Shown one piece after another: positions 15,958 to 23,284 of a DNA stretch of 23,284 nt. The DNA is from Bacillota bacterium. Its GTDB lineage: Bacteria > Bacillota_G > Limnochordia > DTU010. Numbering within the stretch: position 1 is the stretch's first letter; each line of letters starts with the position of its first letter. The stretch spans positions 1-23,284 of the forward strand of contig JAAZLQ010000116.1 in the NCBI GenBank assembly GCA_012799255.1, read 5' to 3'. The position numbers and the translations under genes are program-made. The notes under the pieces were generated by a model. It was not told the DNA's origin, did no database searches, and saw nothing but the letters and a program-made list of their open reading frames with translations.

Positions 15958-16019
15958 TAAAAGATCTTTATTAACTGCTATAAAGCTCTTTGCGCGACTA
16001 TTCCACAGGAGGTATATTT

Positions 16020-17108
16020 ATGCACTTTCAAGTAAAAAGTACCGATTTATTAAGTAGCGTCTCCGTTGTTGAAAGAGCCATCTCCACCAATGATCAAACT
16101 CCAGCCCTAACAGGCCTGCATCTTTCTGTTCAGCAAGACTCGCTCACCATTACTGCCAATAACTTACAGATAGCGATTCAGACCAAACTACCCTGTAATG
16201 TAATAAAAACAGGAGAACATATTGTCAGTGGTCGTCTCTTCTGCGAATTAGTGCGAAAGCTTCCTGATGACAATGTGATTATAGAATGGAAAGACGGGCA
16301 GGTATTAGTCAGTACCGAAACAATGGAGTTTTCCTTAAATACAATCGTAGACGATGAGTTCCCTACCTATCCCATCTGCGAGAAAAAAGTGATCAGCCTC
16401 ACCGATTATGAGTTAGAACGTTTGATCCGTAATAGTGTTTTCGCCACTTCTAACGATGATCATCAGCCAATCTTTTCCGGTGTATTAATGGAAATAGAGG
16501 ATAAGAAAATCAACTTCGTGGCAACTGACTCCAATCGCCTTTCTTTTGTACGAGCTCAAACAGGCCAAACATATGTAGATCAAGGTGAATTCATTATTCC
16601 TAAGGCAAACCTTATTGAATTAGGACGCTGTCTACCAATTACAGAGACACAAATAGAAGTGTTTTATGGCAGTAATCAACTTGCATTTCGATTCGACGAC
16701 ACCATTTTCACAACTCGCTTAATTGATGGTAGGTTTCCCAAGTATCGCTCCGTTTTATTTACCGAGCAAGAAACTTCAATAGTCATTAAAAGAATGCAGT
16801 TCATTCAAGCACTGGAACGGGCAGCTCTCTTTGGTCGCGTTGATCGAGCTCCAGTAGTAATTCAGGTTAACGAAGGTGTATTGGAAATCGTGACTACCTC
16901 TAATCTAGGTAAGTCGCAGGAGCAATACAGTGTTGAACATCACGGTCCTGGTGAACAAGCAGCTTATTCACCGAAGTTCATGTTGGATATGCTCAAAACA
17001 ATGGATGCGGATCAGGTAGAATTCCGCTTTGAAGGATCCAGACAGGCTCTAATCAAGCCCGTGGACAGCGATGATCACCTTTATATCCTCATGCCGATTC
17101 GAATATAA
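16020..17108 (+). CDS. dnaN: DNA polymerase III beta subunit (sliding clamp)
   Basis: 362 residues, the usual length. The protein forms the ring that holds the replicative polymerase on DNA and recruits repair enzymes. Three clamp folds can be followed; typical pieces are SGRLFCELVRKLPD, VATDSNRLSFV (domain 2), FPKYRSVL and the C-terminal LYILMPIRI that closes the partner-binding pocket. I chose ATG 16020, which has AGGAGGT seven bases upstream; an in-frame start at 15990 has no support. It lies downstream of the unwinding element and upstream of yaaA by about 20 bases. Confidence 0.98.
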   Translation: MHFQVKSTDLLSSVSVVERAISTNDQTPALTGLHLSVQQDSLTITANNLQIAIQTKLPCNVIKTGEHIVSGRLFCELVRKLPDDNVIIEWKDGQVLVSTETMEFSLNTIVDDEFPTYPICEKKVISLTDYELERLIRNSVFATSNDDHQPIFSGVLMEIEDKKINFVATDSNRLSFVRAQTGQTYVDQGEFIIPKANLIELGRCLPITETQIEVFYGSNQLAFRFDDTIFTTRLIDGRFPKYRSVLFTEQETSIVIKRMQFIQALERAALFGRVDRAPVVIQVNEGVLEIVTTSNLGKSQEQYSVEHHGPGEQAAYSPKFMLDMLKTMDADQVEFRFEGSRQALIKPVDSDDHLYILMPIRI

Positions 17109-17129
17109 TAAAGAAGAGGATTGGTTTTT

Positions 17130-17348
17130 GTGCGGGAAATCAAAATTAAGACAGAAGTAATCCAGCTTGACCAGTTTCTGAAATGGGCTAATGTGGTTGC
17201 TAGCGGTGGAGAAGCAAAGTTACTGATCCAAAGTGGACAGGTTAAGGTCAATGGGCAAATTGAAACGCGACGCTCTGCAAAAATTCAAGCTGGGGCAGTG
17301 GTCGAACTGAGTGACGGGCAAACATTTATTCTGGGAACAGAAAGTTAA
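17130..17348 (+). CDS. yaaA: S4-domain RNA-binding protein YaaA
   Basis: 72 residues, nearly all an S4 domain: IQLDQFLKWANVVASGGEAK, then LIQSGQVKVNGQIETRR. It is the small S4 protein always found between dnaN and recF in Bacillota; it is thought to bind rRNA, though its role is not firmly set. I chose GTG 17130-17132, with AAGAGGA nine bases upstream; TTG at 17121 directly abuts that site. Its stop codon is followed at once by the recF ATG (TAAATG), suggesting coupled translation. Confidence 0.92.
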   Translation: MREIKIKTEVIQLDQFLKWANVVASGGEAKLLIQSGQVKVNGQIETRRSAKIQAGAVVELSDGQTFILGTES

Positions 17349-18470
17349 ATGCACATTAAGTACCTTTCGCTAAACAATTTCCGAAACTATGAGGACGAGA
17401 GCCTTTGTTTAGATCCCGGACTCAATATTTTCGTAGGTGATAATGCCCAGGGAAAGACCAATCTTTTGGAAGCCATCTACGTGCTCTCCTTAAGTAAGTC
17501 TTATCGCACTACGCGAGATACTGAGTTGATCCAACAAGGTCGTCCTCAGGCTGTAATCACTTGTCAGGTGGCTAAAATGGCCATCCTTGATTTGGGGGTT
17601 GCAGTTAGTTGGGAACAGAAGAAACGTTTGCATGTGAATCAGAAGTCCACCACTGCCAATTCTTTCGTGGGCAACCTTACCACAGTCTTATTTACCCCAG
17701 ACAGCCTCCAACTTGTGAAGGGGTCGCCAGGAGATCGGCGACGCTTTTTAGATATCCAAATTTGTCAGATTGATCCTGTCTATCGTAGTACACTGTTAAA
17801 GTATCAGCGCGTACTTCGGCAACGTAACAGCTTACTTAAAGTTGCCCAAAATAATCGAGGTCAACTGAATCAGCTTGCTGCCTGGGATAAGCAGTTAGTT
17901 AGCCTAGGAACCAAAGTGGTCCTTCGCCGTCAAGAAGTGGTAGAAACACTGCAAGAGTATAGTACGAGTGCTCATAACCGGATCAGTCATGAACTAGAGG
18001 ATTTAAAGTTGATCTATCAGCCCTTTTTTGCCGATGAGGATGAAATCATGGCTAAAAAAAGGTATAACTCGACAGAAGTAGAAACTATGTTCTGGCAACA
18101 ACTCAAACAGGTCAGAACAGAAGAAATACGCCGTGGTTATACCTTGGTAGGCCCACAGCGTGATGATTTGACTTTTAGCGTTAACGACTTGGATTTAAGG
18201 AAATACGGCAGCCAAGGACAGCAAAGGACAGCTGTTCTAGCTTATATTTTGGCTGAATTAGAACTGATGTATCAAGAGACAGGGGAGTATCCAGTTGTCC
18301 TCTTGGATGACGTGATGTCTGAATTGGATAAAAAACGTCGGATCTATCTATTGTCTCTCCTGAATCAGAAGGCTCAGACAATCGTAACCACAACTAATTT
18401 GGACAGTTTCACGCCGGAGATTGTGCAGAGGGCGAAGGTGTTTCGGATCCAGCAGGGGAGAATCCTCTGA
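17349..18470 (+). CDS. recF: DNA replication and repair protein RecF
   Basis: 373 residues. RecF is an SMC-like ATPase that helps load RecA at single-strand gaps. Walker A GDNAQGKTN is at 30-38 after LNNFRNYE; KGSPGDRRRFLD follows. The ABC-type signature is in YGSQGQQRTAVLAYILAELEL and Walker B is VVLLDDVMSELD near the C terminus. The length and motifs are complete. It is in the dnaN-yaaA-recF-remB-gyrB-gyrA series, directly joined to yaaA. Confidence 0.98.
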   Translation: MHIKYLSLNNFRNYEDESLCLDPGLNIFVGDNAQGKTNLLEAIYVLSLSKSYRTTRDTELIQQGRPQAVITCQVAKMAILDLGVAVSWEQKKRLHVNQKSTTANSFVGNLTTVLFTPDSLQLVKGSPGDRRRFLDIQICQIDPVYRSTLLKYQRVLRQRNSLLKVAQNNRGQLNQLAAWDKQLVSLGTKVVLRRQEVVETLQEYSTSAHNRISHELEDLKLIYQPFFADEDEIMAKKRYNSTEVETMFWQQLKQVRTEEIRRGYTLVGPQRDDLTFSVNDLDLRKYGSQGQQRTAVLAYILAELELMYQETGEYPVVLLDDVMSELDKKRRIYLLSLLNQKAQTIVTTTNLDSFTPEIVQRAKVFRIQQGRIL

Positions 18471-18487
18471 CAGGAAGGGGAGAGATC

Positions 18488-18739
18488 ATGTTTCTGCACA
18501 TCGGAGAAAACATTATGGTACCATTAAAAGAGATGATTAGCATCATCGACTTAACAGAAAACCCCTCAGGAATTAATAGTGAGTTTCTAAAAACTGCAGA
18601 GGAAGAGGGGTTTGTGGTACAATTAGGTGATAAGCCCGTTTCCCTGGTGGTTTGTGCACAAAAAGTCTATTTATCGCCCATTTCGGCGCAGACGTTATTT
18701 AAACGGGCTAACCATTCGGGTTTAGAATTGAAGTTGTAA
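18488..18739 (+). CDS. remB: RemB-like protein YaaB (DUF370)
   Basis: 83 residues. The family pattern is clear: MFLHIGENIMVPLKEMISIIDL and VYLSPISAQTLFKRA (spaced as in B. subtilis YaaB/RemB, an extracellular matrix regulator whose relative RemA binds DNA). A DNA-binding or regulatory role is inferred from the family. The ribosome site AAGGGGAGAG lies just upstream. Its position between recF and gyrB is the standard one. Confidence 0.92.
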   Translation: MFLHIGENIMVPLKEMISIIDLTENPSGINSEFLKTAEEEGFVVQLGDKPVSLVVCAQKVYLSPISAQTLFKRANHSGLELKL

Positions 18740-18752
18740 GGAGAGTTGATAG

Positions 18753-20672
<1,920 letters not shown>

Positions 20673-20689
20673 TTGGGGGGTACATCTAG

Positions 20690-23128
20690 TTGAGTATAAA
20701 TCTGCATAACGGAAAAACAATCCCCGTCAAAATCTCCGATGAAATGAAAACCTCGTACATCAACTACGCCATGAGCGTAATCGTAGAACGTGCGCTTCCT
20801 GATGTGCGGGATGGTTTAAAACCGGTTCAACGCCGTATTCTGTACGGTATGATGGAGTTGGGTAACAGGCCAGATCGGCCCCATAAAAAAGCAGCCAGAA
20901 TCGTGGGAGAAGTAATGGGTAAGTACCATCCCCATGGTGACTCGGCCATTTATGACGCCATGGTGCGTATGGCTCAGCCCTTTTCCTATCGTAATCTTTT
21001 AGTGGACGGGCATGGAAACTTCGGTAGTGTGGACGGAGATCCACCGGCCGCCATGCGTTACACCGAGGCTAGACTTTCTAAACTGGCAATGGAAATGCTC
21101 AAAGATCTGGACAAAGACACGGTGGATTTTTATCCCAACTTTGACGAAACCTTAGAACAGCCTACTGTAATGCCTTCGAAATTCCCTAACCTTTTGGTGA
21201 ATGGGGCCGCTGGAATCGCGGTTGGTATGGCCACTAACATTCCTCCTCATAATCTCGGGGAAGTAATTGATGGTTTGATAGAGTTAATCGATAATCCTGA
21301 TATTGATATCAGAGGCCTTATGCAGCATATTAAGGGCCCAGATTTTCCTACTGGCGCCATCATTTTGGGCCGTGACGGAATCAAAGAGGCCTATGCCACT
21401 GGTCGGGGACGTATTCGCGTTCGTGCCAAGAGCCAAATCGAACAGCTGTCTAATGGCAAGACTCGGATTCTAATTACTGAGATTCCTTACCAGGTGAATA
21501 AGTCTCGTCTGATTGAGAAGATCGCGGAACTTGTGCGGGACAAAAAAGTTGATGGAATCACGGATCTGAGGGATGAATCTGACAAAACAGGTATGCGCAT
21601 CGTGATTGAGTGTCGTCGCGATGCAGATCCGCATGTGGTTTTAAATCGTCTCTATAGACATAGCCAGTTAGAGGACACTTTCGGTGTCATTATGTTGGCC
21701 TTAGTGGACAATGAACCGAGAGTTTTAAATCTTAAGGAAGTATTAAATCACTACCTTGATCATCAAAAGGAAGTAGTGATTAGACGTACTCGTTTTGAGT
21801 TGCGTAAGGCTGAAGAACGGGCTCACATCTTAGAAGGTTACCGTATTGCCTTGGACAATATCGATGAAATCATCGCAATTATTCGGGCAGCTTACGACGA
21901 TGCCAAAGAACGCTTAATTGATCGCTTTGGTCTCAGCGAAAGACAGGCTGTGGCCATTTTAGATATGCAACTGAGAAGATTAAGTGGACTTGAACGAGAG
22001 AAGATCGATGCCGAGTATCACGAGCTACTCAAGACGATCGAACGCCTGAAAGCAATTTTGGGTGATATGAACTTGGTTTACGAGATTATCAAAGAAGAGT
22101 TGATTGCGATCAAAGATCAATATGCCGATGAACGGCGTACGAAAATTGGTCTTTCCGTTGGTAATCTGGAAGACGTGGATCTGATTGCTGAAGAAGATAT
22201 TGTGGTGACTATAACTCACCAAGGTTATATTAAACGATTGCCAGTTGACACCTATCGTGCTCAGAGACGGGGTGGCAAGGGAATCACTGCCCTCAACACA
22301 AAGGCAGATGACTTTGTTGAAAGGCTGTTTGTGGCCAGCACCCATAGTTATGTTCTGTTCTTCACGAACATGGGTAAGGTTTATCGTCTACGAGGACATG
22401 AGATTCCTGAAGCCGGACGAAATGCTAGAGGTTATGCTGTCATTAACCTGATTAGTCTGGAACCAGGTGAACGCATTGAAGCCACCATTCCGATTTCGGA
22501 GTATTCTGAGGACCAGTACTTAGTCATGGCTACTCGCAATGGTATGATCAAAAAGACTAACCTTAAGGAATTTGATACTAACCGAAGCGGTGGGTTGATC
22601 TGCATCACTCTGGTAGATGACGATGAATTGGTGGGCATAGAGTTGACTGATGGAGATTCTGAGGTTCTTCTAGTCACGAGATACGCCCAAGCTATTCGTT
22701 TCTCCGAAGAGCAAGTTCGACCAATGGGCCGCACTGCCCAAGGTGTGAAAGGTATCAATCTGGATGAAGGGGATAAAGTAGTTGGATTGGCTGTAGCAGC
22801 AGACGATGCCGATCTCTTGGTGGTCACCGAGCGCGGCTTTGGTAAACGAACACCCCTTACTGAGTATCGTCAGACAAATCGGGCAGGGAAAGGGATCATT
22901 ACCCTGAAGAAGAACGAGCGCACTGGTCCGATCGTAGGGGTTCAGGTTGTGAGGGAGGGTAATGAGATTATGATTCTCTCCGTTGAGGGAATTATGATCC
23001 GCTTGAAAGTGTCAGAGATCTCAAGTATGGGAAGGAACACGCAAGGTGTTACCCTCATGCGCCTGGATGAAAATGATCGGGTGATCGCAGTAGCTGATAT
23101 TGTTGGCAAAGAGGAAGAAGAAGTCTGA
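20690..23128 (+). CDS. gyrA: DNA gyrase subunit A
   Basis: 812 residues. GyrA cuts and rejoins DNA. The catalytic tyrosine is Y124 in [10 protein letters not shown]. The quinolone-contact region [12 protein letters not shown] keeps Ser85 and Asp89 (Ser83 and Asp87 of E. coli). The C-terminal beta-pinwheel begins with the GyrA box QRRGGKG, which distinguishes gyrase from ParC, and later blade motifs such as NRAGKGI and GRNTQGV are seen. It ends with a short acidic tail. The start is TTG 20690 with GGGGGGT upstream. A strong terminator follows. Confidence 0.99.
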   Translation: MSINLHNGKTIPVKISDEMKTSYINYAMSVIVERALPDVRDGLKPVQRRILYGMMELGNRPDRPHKKAARIVGEVMGKYHPHGDSAIYDAMVRMAQPFSYRNLLVDGHGNFGSVDGDPPAAMRYTEARLSKLAMEMLKDLDKDTVDFYPNFDETLEQPTVMPSKFPNLLVNGAAGIAVGMATNIPPHNLGEVIDGLIELIDNPDIDIRGLMQHIKGPDFPTGAIILGRDGIKEAYATGRGRIRVRAKSQIEQLSNGKTRILITEIPYQVNKSRLIEKIAELVRDKKVDGITDLRDESDKTGMRIVIECRRDADPHVVLNRLYRHSQLEDTFGVIMLALVDNEPRVLNLKEVLNHYLDHQKEVVIRRTRFELRKAEERAHILEGYRIALDNIDEIIAIIRAAYDDAKERLIDRFGLSERQAVAILDMQLRRLSGLEREKIDAEYHELLKTIERLKAILGDMNLVYEIIKEELIAIKDQYADERRTKIGLSVGNLEDVDLIAEEDIVVTITHQGYIKRLPVDTYRAQRRGGKGITALNTKADDFVERLFVASTHSYVLFFTNMGKVYRLRGHEIPEAGRNARGYAVINLISLEPGERIEATIPISEYSEDQYLVMATRNGMIKKTNLKEFDTNRSGGLICITLVDDDELVGIELTDGDSEVLLVTRYAQAIRFSEEQVRPMGRTAQGVKGINLDEGDKVVGLAVAADDADLLVVTERGFGKRTPLTEYRQTNRAGKGIITLKKNERTGPIVGVQVVREGNEIMILSVEGIMIRLKVSEISSMGRNTQGVTLMRLDENDRVIAVADIVGKEEEEV

Positions 23129-23154
23129 TTCCAGTTCCCACATAAATGAGGTTC

Positions 23155-23195
23155 ACGCCTGCTAATCGTGCTTTCGGTTAGTAGGCGTATTTTTT
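23155..23195 (+). terminator. Intrinsic terminator after gyrA
   Basis: ACGCCTGCTAA (23155-23165) pairs with TTAGTAGGCGT (23178-23188) over eleven pairs, one of them G-U, with a 12-base loop, followed by six T (23190-23195). Confidence 0.92.
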
Positions 23196-23210
23196 CCAGG
23201 TCATTTGTGG

Positions 23211-23240
23211 TTGACATATTTTAAGATAAGCAGTTATACT
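23211..23240 (+). promoter_or_regulatory. Consensus sigma-A promoter leading out of the window
   Basis: Perfect TTGACA (23211-23216) and TATACT (23235-23240, five of six) are 18 bases apart. In B. subtilis an rRNA operon follows gyrA, so an rRNA or tRNA unit downstream is possible; the 44 bases left show no coding frame. Confidence 0.75.
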
Positions 23241-23284
23241 AAGTCCTGCGCTTACTAAGAACAGCTAAGGCAAAATCGTTTTAA

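Larger units (their letters stand above)
15788..16019. other. oriC: oriC, dnaA-dnaN unwinding region
   Basis: This gap holds a near DnaA box TGTGGATAG (15847-15855), a perfect TTATCCACA (15919-15927), and a directly following ATATACACA (15927-15935, one mismatch). A short GC-rich spacer (AGCCC), DnaA-trio repeats and the AT-rich stretch to about 15985 come next. The order matches the basal unwinding system of B. subtilis oriC. Confidence 0.9.

Noticed and set aside
22432..22827. Minus-strand frame of 131 codons inside gyrA
   Set aside because: It is the antisense of the beta-pinwheel region of gyrA; its sequence is low in complexity and without a start signal.

Overview
The window is the chromosomal replication origin region of a member of the Bacillota (Firmicutes), most likely an endospore former of moderate GC content. 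The gene order from yyaC through parB, parA (soj), noc, rsmG, mnmG, mnmE, jag, yidC, yidD, rnpA and rpmH, across oriC to dnaA, dnaN, yaaA, recF, remB, gyrB and gyrA, is the Bacillus subtilis-type origin order. The sporulation gene yyaC, the presence of both ParB and Noc, and the RemB (DUF370) gene support this. I cannot name a genus. Genes left of the origin lie on the minus strand and genes right of it on the plus strand, so nearly all run with the replication fork; yyaC and a possible 27-codon small gene are the exceptions.

Left flank (1-3735): the 5' part of gcvT (cut by the window edge), a possible small transcription unit beside a compact DnaA-box cluster about 13 kb from dnaA, a tail-anchored TPR protein, a YkvI-type membrane protein, and yyaC. 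Two perfect 16-bp parS sites lie between yyaC and parB, one of them inside a 34-bp perfect palindrome.

Segregation and translation block (3736-12476): the noc-parA-parB operon (tightly overlapping) has its own promoter, carries an exact Noc-binding site inside noc and a near-parS inside parB. Upstream lie mnmE-mnmG-rsmG (tRNA wobble modification and 16S rRNA methylation) and rpmH-rnpA-yidD-yidC-jag (ribosome, RNase P and membrane insertion), each ended by a clear intrinsic terminator. rpmH has a strong sigma-A promoter.

Origin (12483-16019): a CNNM/CorC-type membrane protein gene sits between rpmH and oriC, unlike in B. subtilis. The origin is bipartite: ten consensus DnaA boxes upstream of dnaA, then in the dnaA-dnaN gap a DnaA-box pair, a short GC-rich spacer, six DnaA-trio repeats and an AT-rich unwinding element. 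Both dnaA and dnaN have candidate promoters with a DnaA box in the spacer.

Right flank (16020-23284): dnaN, yaaA, recF, remB, gyrB and gyrA in tight order, then a strong terminator and a consensus promoter firing out of the window. GyrB has Val in place of the nearly invariant Asp of its Toprim EGDSAGG motif. Many genes here appear to use TTG or GTG starts fixed by strong ribosome binding sites.

I found no new multi-gene system. The best leads are the remote DnaA-box cluster with its small gene, the Noc and ParB sites embedded in their own operon, and the altered GyrB motif.
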